This document shows positions 36,450 to 47,982 of a stretch of 64,000 nucleotides of DNA, one piece after another; within the stretch, counting starts at the first letter, position 1; every line of letters starts with the position of its first letter. The position numbers were made by a program, and so were the translations under genes. Source of the DNA: Sabellastarte sp. h YS-2021 (Eukaryota > Annelida > Polychaeta > Sabellida > Sabellidae); assembly GCA_964017235.1 (NCBI GenBank), contig OZ024936.1:29534040-29598039 (forward strand), read 5' to 3'. The notes beneath the pieces were generated by a model. The model saw only the letters and a list, made by a program, of their open reading frames with translations, was not told where the DNA came from and ran no database searches.

Positions 36450-37660
36450 TTAGGTGAACACACTTTGGCAGAGCCAAAGTTAAAGGTCACACCATGATGC
36501 ACATCTACACCCCCTAACCAATGTCCCTACCAAGGGTCAACCTTCTACACCTTACCGAATCCGATAAATAGCCCAAACAAGATTTTCAAACTCATTGTCA
36601 CGACGACCAGGTCATAGATCAAATCATGACTAGAGTTTCTGAGATATAGCCCGGAAAAGATTTTACAGGTGAAGGTCACTACAGCAAGGTCAAAGTTCAA
36701 ATTAAGGTTACACCATGATGTTGCACACCTACAATCCCCAACCAATGTCCCTACCAAATATAAACTTCCTACACCTTACAGTTTCCGAGATATAGCCCAG
36801 AAGGGATTTTATAGGTCAAGGTCACTACAGCAAGGTCAAATGTCAAATTAAGGTCACATTATGGCGTTGCATAGCTACAACCCCTAACCAATGTCCCTAC
36901 CAAGTATCAACTTCCTACACCTTATGGTTTCCAAGACATAACCTGGATAAGATTTTATAGGTCAAGATCACTACAGCAAGGTCAAAGGTCAAATCAAGGT
37001 CACACTATGACGTTGCACACCTACCACCACTAATTAATGGCCCTGCCAAGTATTAACTTCCTACACCTTATGGTTTCCGAGATATAGCCCGGACAAGATT
37101 TTAAAGGTTAAGGTCACTACAGCAAGGTCAAAGGTCAAATCAAGGTCACACTATGACGTTGCACACCTACAAATCCTAACTAATGTCCCTACCAAGTATC
37201 AACTTCCTACACCTTATGGTTGCCAAGATATAGCCCGGACAAGATTTTATAGTTCAAGGTCACTACGGAAAGGTCAAAGATCAAATCAAGGTCAGACCAT
37301 GACGTTGCACACATACAACCCCTAACCAATGTCCCTGCCAAGTATCAACTTTCTATACCTTACAATTGGCGAGATATATCCCGGACAAGATTTTCAAATT
37401 CAAGGTCACTGCGGCAAGATCAAAGGTCAAATCAGGGTCAGACCATTGCACACCTACACCCCCTAACCAATGCCCCTACCAAGTATAAACTTCCTACACC
37501 TTACGGCGTCTGAGATACAGCCCAAACAAAATTTTCCCTGCTGCCCACCCGCCCGCCCGCCCGCCCGCCCGTCCGCCCATCCAGACACCATGGGTGAAAA
37601 CAATGTCCCAATAGCCCTTAAGGGCTGTGAGGGTGAAAATACATTGGGTTGTCACATTAC
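36450..37660. repeat. 146-bp tandem array with AGGTCA clusters and (GCCC)n end
   Basis: Phrase starts (CCTAACCAATGTCCCTACC) recur near 36514, 36738, 36884, 37030, 37176, 37322 and 37462, so the period is 146 bp with a longer first and a shorter last step. Each unit has ACTTCCTACACCTTA, GAGATATAGCCCGGACAAGA and CAAGGTCACTACAGCAAGGT. The array ends in a (GCCC)n tract at 37543-37575, followed by ATAGCCCTTAAGGGCTGTGA. Short open frames in it are artefacts of the repeat. Confidence 0.88.
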
Positions 37661-37666
37661 AACTTA

Positions 37667-38880
37667 AAAGGGTAACAAGGCTCAGTCCTTGGTCATCTGT
37701 TGTTCTCCTTATACACCACTCCTTTGAGTAAGGTTATTGGAATGCACCCTGTCATCAAATTCCACTTTTATGCAGACAACCCCAGTTGTTTATTCATATG
37801 TCTCAGAAAAATGCAGCCCTGGCTTTTGACAAACTGAATTCATGCATTCTAAATGTTAAAGAATGGATATTGTCAAGTATGCTCAAATAAAACCCTGACA
37901 AAACAGAATTTATCATCTTTGTATCTCATGCTCAACTCCAGAAATTAGATCCTTACCACCTAGATATGATATTTGGTATTTTCATGCATCCTGCAGTTGT
38001 TGTAAAGAACCTTGGTGTCTGGTTTGATGCTTATTTCTCCTTTGCTGGTCATATCCGCAATATTTGTAAGACATGCTTCATTCAAATGCATGAGCTTTGG
38101 CAGGTTAGACAGTATTTGACTGATGAGGCTGCTATCCTGGCAGCTAATGCCTTGGTGAATAGTTGCCTTGATTACTGCAACTCTCTCTTTAGGGGTCTAT
38201 CCAGTCTCAACACCCACAAACTGCAGTGTATTCAAAACATACTTGCTGGGATTGTCACAAACTGTAACAAATACACAGGCTAATACTCCTAATTGCTAAA
38301 CAACTCTATTGGCTCCCAGTTGAATTTTGCTGTATCTTTAATTTTTTTTATTTGGGGTTTTACGTCGCTTTCGAGACTGTACAGGTCATATCACGATGTT
38401 GGGAGGGCAGAGGAACCAGTACATACAGTTGGTCAAAGTTCTGTACCGTAAACTGCCGACCAACGGCAAGCAACTACAAGCTTTTCCACTTGAGGTAGGG
38501 CCAGGAACCGAACTCTGGTACCACTCTGCCACTATGGCCCCTTACTCACTGTGGAAGATATAGTACAAGATACAACAGATAGGAGGTTCCTCAATTTTCT
38601 CCATTTGTACATAAATAAAAGACACTTTGGCCACAGTTTTGCTTTTGATGCTCCCATGGTTTGGAATGATTTACATGATGAGGTCCATTCTGCCCCAACT
38701 CTCGCCTGTTTCAGAAAAAGGTTAAAATTATATCTCTTCAAAGAGCCATTCCCAACTTAGCATACAGATCTCCGTCAACAGTTATGGAATGGTGGTTTTT
38801 TAAATTTGATTTTGATGTTGCACCTTAGAGTCTGCGTGGCAGAGATTAAGTGGCATAAAGTACAGAATAAAATGTGGTAT
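37667..38880 (+). mobile_element. 5'-truncated CR1-type LINE, split by a SINE
   Basis: The fragment starts inside RT at QGSVLGHLLFSLYTTPL (about 37675), then FYADNPS (YADD changed to YADN, about 37770), ALAFDKLN, VKEWI, NPDKTEF, then an open frame 37966-38283 with VKNLGVWFDAYFSFAGHIRN and ALVNSCLDYCNSLFRGLSSL. A minus-strand SINE at 38338-38541 interrupts it; the C-terminus resumes at 38551-38760 (FGHSFAFDAPMVWNDLHDEV .. CFRKRLKLYLFKEPF). It ends in GCAGAGATTAAGTGGCATAA, the CR1 3' signature. It abuts the 146-bp tandem array on its left. Confidence 0.87.
38338..38541 (-). repeat. tRNA-derived SINE, family 1, inserted in CR1
   Basis: TTATTTGGGGTTTTACGTCG at the left and CACTATGGCCCC at the right. 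It separates the two coding parts of the CR1 fragment at 37667-38880. Confidence 0.88.
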
Positions 38881-39099
38881 TCACTTTAAGATGTTCTTAA
38901 AATTGATCCATTCATCTGGAAAAGTGACAGTCCTATGTTGTTATATGGGGTCCATTTTGGTTATATGAAATCTAGTGATTATAAAGACTGAAAATGCACG
39001 TCAAAACACTAAAGCAACCAATGCACTATTTCTGGATTTCAGAAGTAGTCTGAACGTCGTAATAAGGACTAAAAGTTTTCCAAGAAATTTGTTTTGCCT

Positions 39100-39844
39100 C
39101 CCAGTAAACATTAGAAACGTTTTAAAATGGTTTTAATGTTTACAAAACGTTTTTAAAAACGATTTAAACTGTATAGTATGGTTTTCTAAACATTTCCAAG
39201 TAAACGTTTATACTGTAATGTTTAAAAAACGTTTTATAAACGTTTTTATTAAAAATGTTTATTAAACATTTATAAAATAACTCAAGAAGCTAGGTTTGTA
39301 TAAAACATTTATAAAATAGCTAAAGAAATGAAGGTTATGCTGGAAATGTTTTCCAAACATTCATCATGAAATGTTTTATAAACATTACACATAAAATGTG
39401 AAAAACATTGTAGATCAAATGTTTTAAAAACATTCTATCAAAAACGTTTTTTAAACCCATATTTTCAGAATGCTTATTAAACCTTAACCTCCATGTTCAA
39501 ACAAAGATGGCGCTGAGCAATAATGGGGGATTTTAGGGGACTTCGCTAAAAGTAAGAATTGAATGAGGGCACAATTTTTAAGCCACTATATCACAATTTT
39601 AGACATAAAAATAATGTTTTCATTAGTGAGCAACCTTAATAAGATATTGAATATGACATCTGACCCCATTATTATTCAGACATTAATATGTTCATTTGTA
39701 ACATTTTTCTAACATTTATCATTAAACGGTATCCACAAACATTTAAAAAACATTCTATTATAAATGGCTTTTGTACCCATCATTTTTTAACCTTTGCCAA
39801 ACGTTTCCTTTCAAATGTTTTCAAACCCAAAAATGTTTACTGGG
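39100..39844 (+). mobile_element. Palindrome-rich TIR element, copy 1
   Basis: Ends CCCAGTAAACATT and AATGTTTACTGGG are perfect inverted repeats. Both arms are filled with AAACGTTT- and TAAACATT-like palindromic words. A unique core lies at about 39480-39700 (GTTCAAACAAAGATGGCGCT; GACATCTGACCCCATTATTA). There is no coding capacity. A second copy, inverted, lies at 47983-48691. Confidence 0.85.
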
Positions 39845-40310
39845 CTATTTATATTCAGTGCAATATATTTGTGTACTACAGTACTATATGACTATATGAG
39901 CACTATATGACCCATCCCAATTGCACAAGTACAGCTCAAGCTCTCCAGTGACTGACATTCCCCTCACTGAAAGACAATCAAAGGATAATCCCAAAAGGCA
40001 GAGTCAGTCCTGAGGGGTAAAGTCCTTAAACACGAATGAGTATTTATCAACATCCTTGGGGTTCTTTACCCGTTCACTAAAGATAGAACTAAACGATAGA
40101 GGCCTCCCAGGTGTACTGAAGTAGGTATACCCCCCTCCTACTTAGGGAGAACACGTGCTGTGGTGGGTACTAAAAAGGGTTATTTCACATGTTTGTGGGA
40201 AGGACATATTTTTAAATGCAAGCTCTAACGAAGCTCACGCTTCTAGAGATAACTTTTTTTCGTTTTTTTTTTATCTCCAGACTTTCATGAATTTTGGCGT
40301 AGAGTGATGA

Positions 40311-40390
40311 GTACCAGTCTCTTCACTGAAGTTAAGCAGCAATGGGCTACCTTAGTACTTGGATTGGTGCCTGCCTCAGGTGCACTACTC
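40311..40390 (+). pseudogene. 5S rRNA-like relic (possible SINE3 head)
   Basis: CACTGAAGTTAAGCAGCAAT, then GGGCTACCTTAGTACTTGG and ATTGGTGCCTGCCTCAGG follow the 3' two-thirds of animal 5S rRNA, including the internal promoter parts AAGTTAAGCA (box A) and TTAGTACTTGGAT (box C region). The 5' third is not recognisable. No array is present, so it is either a stray 5S pseudogene or the head of a 5S-derived SINE; the body was not identified. Confidence 0.65.
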
Positions 40391-40924
40391 GTGTCTCTGA
40401 TGGCTTTGCGGCTCATGCTAGTAGACCCAAACCCCTTTCGGCATTGTAATCATTTACTTTATAGCTCAGTGGTAAATTCCATAAAAGATACAAAATAAAA
40501 ACAGTAAATTTTCTAATAAAGATATTTAATACACAAGGTGTAAAGAACATGAAACAGATGACATGTGGTATTGTTTTTTAAACTATTATGGTCAATGCAC
40601 AAATTTTTGACACCCCTATTCATTTCACTAATCTTTCTATGGCTTCTTCTTTAGTTGTAAATTCAGTTTAAACCACCATTTACATAAAAATTTACCATAA
40701 AGAGCTATATCTAATAGAACATTGACACTGTCCCAGGCAGTCGTATCAACACGTATTGGAATTTTGGTTCACGATCTTGTCCTTATTGTAAAAACGAACC
40801 TCATATTTTTTGGCAGTGCATATTTTAAAAAAAATGAGCTGCTCTGTAAATTAATACCCCCTCCTGTCCGATTCACCCTTCTATCATGTATATTTTTAAA
40901 AAATCCGCTACATACTCAAAATCA

Positions 40925-41072
40925 AAGTTGGGGTTTTACGCCCCATTCAACAGCCATTGTCATATTGGGACAGGCCATCACCATTGCCACTTGTGGGAGT
41001 CGAACCCATACAGAGGTGACAGTCTGTGATTAGATGCCAGACTTGCCAACCACTAGGCCACTGAGGACCTCA
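40925..41072 (-). repeat. tRNA-derived SINE, third type
   Basis: On the minus strand: CTCAGTGGCCTAGTGGTTGG (A box) and GTATGGGTTCGACTCCCACA (B box); on the plus strand the other end is GGGGTTTTACGCCCCATTCA. Related copies lie at 49475-49640, 3470-3560 and 8340-8420. Confidence 0.8.
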
Positions 41073-42349
41073 CGCCACGTACCGAAAACCCTGTCCATGT
41101 AGTGTCAAATGCATCCTACCTAAATATAAATCCTGACATATTTTACACTTACTGCAACGAGCGGATGCTACTAAAACACAAAACATGTCAAACTTGGGGC
41201 TTGTGACTCATTCAATAGCCAGGGGCACATTACAAAAGGTCCTTGGCACACCAAACCAATAACAAGCCATCAGGGTTGACTATGTTGTACTTGTATGCCA
41301 CTCGGCAGGCCAGCATGAAACAGTGTTAACTAGGAATTACCACTTTGCCACTTAGGATTACAAACATGTTTGGCAAATATATACTAAGTGAGCATAAATA
41401 GTCAATGAATCATACATTTTTGAACAGTTAAGTACTGGAACTTTTTTAAAAAATCATTCACCATTTGACATTTCTTACATACTAATAAACACTTCAAAAT
41501 TCCATTATATTTTTTTTTCCTCATTGAAAAGTAATATGTATTGGAACATTTGAGAATATTCATAGAATTAAAGTAGCTGTCATTTAATGTCCGTTTTCAT
41601 AACTCCATCAAGTACTTAAAATGACATGAGGTGAAATTACATAGTCATATAACTTTTATGAGCAACATGTTTTATTGGCTGATATTGGAAAAAAGTCTGA
41701 CACAAAGAACATGGAAAAATTGAATTATTTAAGTAAGGAATGTAGAGCAAATATTGATGTGACTTACAAGGATAGATCTTACATTTATTCGTGTTTACAC
41801 TTTTGTGAAAATAATGAGCAGATACAAACACCCTGAACAAATAAATTACCAATTTTTTTAAAAATTTATATTGAATCACTTTCACCAAATAAATTTCCAA
41901 AAGACCTTTCCATTATTAATACTAGATTATAATGTTTAAAAATGCTGTCTCTTTTATCCATTTTAAATCCTTAAAAATTCCAACCATGGTCAGTATCATG
42001 TTATTTTTAATTAATATTTAAATTTGGTGGAAGGTACAGATGGCCAGACTTGTAGCACAATCCAGTTCTTATTTAATCCATTTTTTTCATAGAAATGTGT
42101 GCAACATACATGTGTCAAACAATAATAATGTTGTCACCATCAAAATGCCATTATTGTTATGTCATCTATTGAACCTTATATGTTGATAAAACAAACCAAA
42201 CCATAGACACAAGCTTGGTACCTGTAGGATGCAAACTATGTATTTAAAATTTCTTCCAAATATTATTCAAAGATTATTCAATTAAAATCAACATATTCAT
42301 TGCAAACGTATTATTATTATTTACCATATAAATTAGTTTAAGGGGGAGG
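41073..42349. other. Non-coding intron sequence downstream of the SR gene
   Basis: No supported gene; an 87-codon minus frame at 41637-41900 has no recognisable motif. No clear minus-strand AATAAA was found close to the SR stop codon. Confidence 0.5.
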
Positions 42350-42600
42350 GGAGGCAGTGGGGCAGAGGTTTAGTGGATAACACTAACCTCCCACCTCTAA
42401 GGCACTGTATGAGATTTCCAACCCAATGGGAACCCAATGAAATGGAACAGTTGGTAGTGGCTTGCTAGAGTCCAATAGATTTCAATACACAATCATGATA
42501 AACTAGTATGCACCGATTTCCTCCATCCCTTCAACTATACATTGAAATATGACCAATGTACTGAAAATGATATGAAAACCTACATCAATCAGTCTATATT
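42350..42600 (+). repeat. tRNA-derived SINE, family 1, diverged
   Basis: GGTTTAGTGGATAACACTAA, CCTCCCACCTCTAAGGCACT, and AACAGTTGGTAGTGGCTTGC in family order. It lies downstream of the SR gene's stop. Confidence 0.65.
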
Positions 42601-42854
42601 CTAAATTTTTCAATAAAGCAGGCTGAATCAGTCTTAACATTATCTTTCGTGCAAACAGCCTAAACATACTGAAAACTAGTAAATACTCTTTTCAAGATTA
42701 TTCTGGTCAATATTTGTCTTTGTTTTGACACAAGAGTCAAATATATCAACTTCTTGCATGCTATCGGTATACAATATCACATAACGTCACATAAATAATG
42801 CTTAAATAACATTCAATTTCCCATGAAATAAAGTTTACAATGAGATACAATATA

Positions 42855-43706
42855 TTAGGTCTTTTTCTTCTCCTGTGATTCTTTGCTGGGAGAATGTCGC
42901 TCTGAGGACAAAGATCGACTCCACGATCTTTTGGATCTCCTGTCACCATATGACCTCTTCGAAGAAGACGATGGACTTCTTGAATAATGACGGCTGTTGC
43001 TTCTATGATCTCTGTGATGATCCCATGACTCTGAACGTGAGCGAGATTTAGAGCGTGTGTATGAACGGGTTCTTGATCTACTATACCTTCTACAATATCT
43101 GCAAATCTTAGCTCGATTCCTTCGGCTGCAGCCACAATCACTGTCATAGTCTATACTCCTTGTTCTGGATCGATGCCTTCGGCTATGACAACTGGAGTGA
43201 GAAGATCGGCTAGAATACCTTCGAGACCCCCGGTGATGATGACCACCAGAATAGGGTGAGCATCTGCAATCATGGTGTTTACAATAGTAACATGCTTCTC
43301 TGGATCTTGAACTACTACTGCGTGAGGATTTTGATCTCCTACTGGATTTGTAAGATCTATCCGCAAAGTCGTTTTGGCCAGTAAATTTAGTATCTCCCTT
43401 TAATGTGTAACATGTCTCGCCTTTGGTATTGGTGGTGTTAGGCAGGAGTGGTCTTGGCTGAGTTCTCTTCTTGCCAGATGAATGTTCTACCTTAACTAAT
43501 GAGCCGCCAATTTTCTTCCCTTGCATGGCTATCACCGCATCCTTGGCATCTCTTGGATCCTTAAATTCTACAAAGGCAAACCCAGGAGGATTTCTAGCCA
43601 CCCAGATGCTGCTGATTTGCCCGAAATAGCTGAAAGCCTCTTCTAAATCTGCTTCAACAACTTCTCGTGGTAAGTCACCAATGTAAATCTTAGTTTCTAC
43701 AGGCAT
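42855..43706 (-). CDS. SR-type splicing factor (RRM plus Arg/Ser domain), intronless, nested in iGluR intron
   Basis: A 283-residue open frame. The start is the ATG at 43706, in good context (GACACCATGCC), with an in-frame TGA at about 43730 showing the N-terminus is complete. Residues about 5-80 form an RNA-recognition motif with RNP2 (IYIGDL) and RNP1 (GFAFVEF); the ARNPPGFAFVEFKDPRDAKD stretch is the hallmark of the SRSF3/SRSF7 group. The rest is an SR/RS domain with many Ser-Arg dipeptides, ending KESQEKKKT. Such proteins bind exonic enhancers in nuclear pre-mRNA splicing. SRSF7 has one CCHC knuckle; this protein instead has Cys/His-rich patches (CYYCKHHDCRC and CGCSRRNRAKICRYC) within the RS region. 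It has no introns and lies antisense in a 35 kb iGluR intron, so it may be an old retrocopy. No poly(A) remnant was recognised. The open frame suggests selection, but expression is unproven. Confidence 0.85.
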   Translation of the reverse strand: MPVETKIYIGDLPREVVEADLEEAFSYFGQISSIWVARNPPGFAFVEFKDPRDAKDAVIAMQGKKIGGSLVKVEHSSGKKRTQPRPLLPNTTNTKGETCYTLKGDTKFTGQNDFADRSYKSSRRSKSSRSSSSRSREACYYCKHHDCRCSPYSGGHHHRGSRRYSSRSSHSSCHSRRHRSRTRSIDYDSDCGCSRRNRAKICRYCRRYSRSRTRSYTRSKSRSRSESWDHHRDHRSNSRHYSRSPSSSSKRSYGDRRSKRSWSRSLSSERHSPSKESQEKKKT

Positions 43707-45199
43707 GGTGTCCTTTGAATCTTTCACTCAAACAATGTAAACAGACAGTTATCTATGAGGCCGTTTTACACTGAGTGCAAAACTACTATTGAGGATGACA
43801 TTGAAAAATTTATCCAACCAGCACAATATTCTAGTCCCAATATATTATTGTGCACTTCAAATATCTTCCACGCAATCTGTTAATCCCTTCTTTTTTTAGT
43901 TAGTTTATAAAGCTTTATTATTAAAAGTCTGACATTCCAGTAAATTCACAGAATAGGCTCCCTCACTGGCAATATCAATGTTTTCATACACACACAATTC
44001 TAGCAGCCAAACTTCCATCAATCCACAGAAGCATCTAGCATGACCTTTCACGCAAGTTAGTTTAGTTTAATCATAGTTGCTTCCTTGTTAAACTTGTTTA
44101 TTTAGAAATGATCTCTGAACTGCCTTATTACACAAACTGTCTACATTGCAGAAGGCTGTCCCTATTTCAGACACAGTAAATCTTTTGTGCCCAGCCTCCC
44201 TACACGTTTTACATTGGGTTTTGCTGACATGTGTCTATGCCACAGCTGAATCCTTCAAATCAAATAAAGTATGTATCAAGTTTGGGTGTTTGTATGAGCT
44301 TGTGGCTTCCACATGCTCCAATCAATGGCAAACACACTGAAATCAATAAAATCGGACAGTTCATGTAATTATTCAAGTCATTGCATATCTTCGTCATCTG
44401 TGGTTCAGTAAATAAATTTAAGATCAAGCTTAGACTCCAAATCACTTGATTCTAAGGCACTCCTATAATATAAACCTGTGCTTTTATTAGTTTCATTCTG
44501 GTAAAAAACACTATTTAAATAGCATATATGTCATGTATGTTTTACTTTGTACAGTTCAACTATAAATATTAATTAACATTTTGTTATAGCTCACAACCTT
44601 AAACACAATATAACACCCCAGAAAATCAGGTCTTACCTATTTGTAAGGTGTACATAAACTGTTTCAACTGAAATCACTGACACAGAAAATCAATACTTGG
44701 TTATTGTTGAACTCACAGATGTGTACACTTTTGATATTGATTTTCTTTTAAAAGAAAAATTGAATTGAAAGACGTAGAAACTGGATGGTGAGATTTATGA
44801 AACTAACTCAAAGACTACATTATTTTGTATTATATGTTGTTTGTACCTTCTACATTGGAAGCCAGTATGTAAATGCATTCAAATAATCCAAATCACTTGT
44901 TACTGAAGTATAAAATTCTTGAAAACTGTAAAAGTGGAAATTTTAGACACAACATATACATGGTCCATTGTCCTTTCCTGTAATTAAAGTTGGAATTCCT
45001 AAAAGAATAACAGGGGAAATGATGTTGTTTGTGACATCCAAAAAAGAAAAAAAAATACAGTGTGTCTTCAATAGGAACATGACAAGTCTTCTGGAAAAAA
45101 TCCACATAAAATCAATATAGAAACAAATGTTTCTAAAGAAACTAATGACTAACTCAGGGTTATGAAGCTGCTACACTTTTGTGAGTTCTTGCAAGACTA
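43707..45199. other. Region upstream of the SR gene
   Basis: Presumably holds the promoter and any 5' untranslated exon of the minus-strand SR gene. I see no convincing TATA box or splice pair. Confidence 0.35.
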
Positions 45200-46364
45200 G
45201 GGGCCGGTTTCACGAAGCCTCCTTAAGATAAAGGTCACCATAAATTCAAGGATTTCCTTGAATTTCTCCCTCCTTTAAAAATTCTCAGTCTCACAAAGCC
45301 TCCTTCCTCAAAGAAAGGAGACCTTGAAAACTCCCTTAAATTTCAAGGAAGCTAAGGACCTACCTTAAATTTAAGGAAGCATAGACGTAGGAACTGGGGG
45401 GTGGGTGGGCAGAAGGGGCTGTTGCCCCCCAACCATAAAGTTGGGGGGGGGGATATCTTTTCGCCCCCCCCCGCCAACTTTTTGCAATAGAACTAAATTC
45501 CAGTTTTGAAGTTTATGTAAATTTTGACAGGTAACTCAATAATATGTGGTCAAATTACACTTTTACCTTGTTCACTGCTCACATGCACCAAAGATCATTT
45601 TCAGTTAACCTGTCATTGGATTTGTAAAATTCGGTGAACTGTTTCACTTATGCAGACCAAAATCATACATTTTGTAATGTTCTACATTTAATTTACCGTG
45701 TTGCTAATTAGTTAGAACTTGTGACGTGTAATTTCAAATTCACACTGATCGATGGTTTAGCAAAGCAATTTGTCAGCTGATAAGATTTTTCCCAGAAAAC
45801 TCTTCTTTCTTTACTGTGTGTTTATTGGACCTAGCCAGTCCAATGATCATACACCCCCCTCAATTTGGGGATTAACCTTGCTAAAAATAGATCTTAAAGG
45901 AAAAGGTCACAGGTTCTAGAAACCTGTTGTCAAGATATTAGAAATACCTTTCAAATGCAGAGGTGACTATATGTATTTCTATACCCGGACAAGGTCGGGG
46001 AAACTTAGGATTGATGTCCATTAATCCAAATACGACCATTTGAATTTGTATTTTACCTACATGCAAGACATTCTGTAAAATTAACCAAAATAGTTGGTGT
46101 CAAGTCGAGTCGGTGCAATCTAGTTCCTCGCCCCCCCAACCAAAAATTGCTTCCTACACCCCTGGAAAGGGTCCTTCAAGGAATGTTAAATAACTTTAAA
46201 TGAACATTCCTTCCTTCCTTTAGTTTCAAGGAAGACCTTTGATAAGGGGAGTTAAAGGAGGCTTTGTGAAACTGGATTTTCAGGTGGCCTTCCCAAAGGA
46301 ATAAAAATAACCTTCCCTTACTAAATGAGGTCTTTTCCAAACCAGGCTTTTTGAAACCGGCCCC
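45200..46364. mobile_element. Foldback element with GGGGCCGGTTTCA ends, containing a nested insert
   Basis: The left end GGGGCCGGTTTCACGAAGCC is mirrored by the right end TTTTTGAAACCGGCCCC. Each arm carries CTCCTTTAA / TTAAAGGAGG and CTTGAAATT / TTTCAAGGAAG words. A second element appears nested at about 45384-46165, from ACGTAGGAACTGGGG to CTTCCTACACCCCTG, with G- and C-runs just inside. Confidence 0.72.
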
Positions 46365-46599
46365 GGCCTCACGAACCATACTATCCTATACATGCTGGAA
46401 GGGTCACAGGGATATGTGGGCTGGCTCTTTCTTCATTATGTACTCCCCAAATATGAGGTCTCTTTCAGGAATCATAAGGACCATGTTGTCAAACAGAAGT
46501 CAAATACATACAGATACAACCATAATGGAGAGGTGGATCTAAGAATTATGGGGGATCCTTGTTGGCTTTTGACACAGTGGCAATACGTCCATTACCTTG

Positions 46600-47010
46600 C
46601 ACATCCTACAGAAGTTTTAAAATTTCCATGTCTGAATTGGGTACAGTGGGCATGCACAGATGAATGCGAGCATAAGCCAATTAATTTCTTGCTGCGGTAA
46701 CCGAAGGTGTAGTCCACAGTGTATATAAGGTTGTGACTTAGTTGTCTTTTGATGTAACACAGCGGGAGACATAAGGCAAGGGGAGGTAAATGGATGTTTC
46801 GTCACTGTGTCACAAGGTCACATATAAACTTCTGACAGTAGTTGAAGGATATCAGTGTTTCACCAAATGCCTATAACCACAAATTATACCACCTGTAATG
46901 TGAATGCTACATCAAATCTCAGAAGATATGAGGTATTCTGGGAGGCGGTTCTGCCGCCTTGGAAAACCTGTAACCGCGGGATGTACCGCCTGTATAGTGT
47001 GAATGGGGGA
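46600..47010. repeat. Dispersed repeat, also at 58700-59855
   Basis: CATCCTACAGAAGTTTTAAA, CCGAAGGTGTAGTCCACAGT, GTATATAAGGTTGTGACTTA, AATCTCAGAAGATATGAGGT and TAGTGTGAATGGGGG recur in the same order at 58700-59855, where the repeat is split by the 59064-59778 element. Function unknown; a TATATAA word follows the conserved block. Confidence 0.72.
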
Positions 47011-47164
47011 AAAATAAGCTCTCATTTTATAAAAGAGTGGAGAAGACAAGAATGACCAGTCATGAGTACTTGGAACAGAAATACTCATGCGAAATTTTAA
47101 AAACATTTTATATTTGGCACAATTATCTACGATCATCGTAATTATTATACAGACCTTTAAGACT

Positions 47165-47395
47165 GAATTTATTTACTTGGGTTTAATGACACTTTCAACA
47201 CATTGTATAAGTTCATCATGACAAATAACTTTAAGGGCAGAAGAAACCAGTGCATACTAGTTGGTCAAGATTCTGCACTGTAAACTGATGGACACTGGTC
47301 TGTTAGTACCAACTTCCCCATATAGGGTCCAGGTTTTGAACCGTAGACCTCAGAAGTGGGAGGCGAGTGTTTTATCCATGACACCATTGACTAAA
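47165..47395 (-). repeat. tRNA-derived SINE, family 1, diverged
   Basis: TTTACTTGGGTTTAATGACA, GGGCAGAAGAAACCAGTGCA and CAGAAGTGGGAGGCGAGTGT in reverse family order. Confidence 0.78.
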
Positions 47396-47982
47396 AAACA
47401 TTAAAAGTATGACCAATAAGATTAGAGTCAGGACCACATTATATGGGTTGTCAGGAGGGAAGCTCAATTCAATAGAATAGTATTTTATGTAAAAGCTTTA
47501 TTTGTATCTTGAGCAATTTTTGTTGTTGTTTTGTTTATTTTCCAACCTAGTGATCAATATGAAGGTTAACATTTGAAATTTGTACTCTGTTTTCTAATGG
47601 AGTAACTTTCTAAAACATGATTTGTGGAGGTTCTTATTTTTACTTTGTTTAAGATGACTTAAAGTACTTTAAGCGATAAAAGCTGATGACAAAATCATCT
47701 GAAGTTTATTAAAGAGAACAGGTGTTTAAGTCAATCAGGTAAAATTGGGGACGAAAAGAGACAAGAAAAATATTTTACTCAATCAATTGAATTCCACTTT
47801 TACCAATAATTGCATTTTTTCAATGATATTATGCTGATTCATTGACTTACATGCCCTCTTTTTAACTTAAAACTATACAGTATCATCTACATAATTCTAG
47901 TAACAATAATTTAACTTAATACTTTACTTTTAGTGCTGTTTGATGTTCAGAAAATAATTCTAAATATTAGTTTATATTACCA

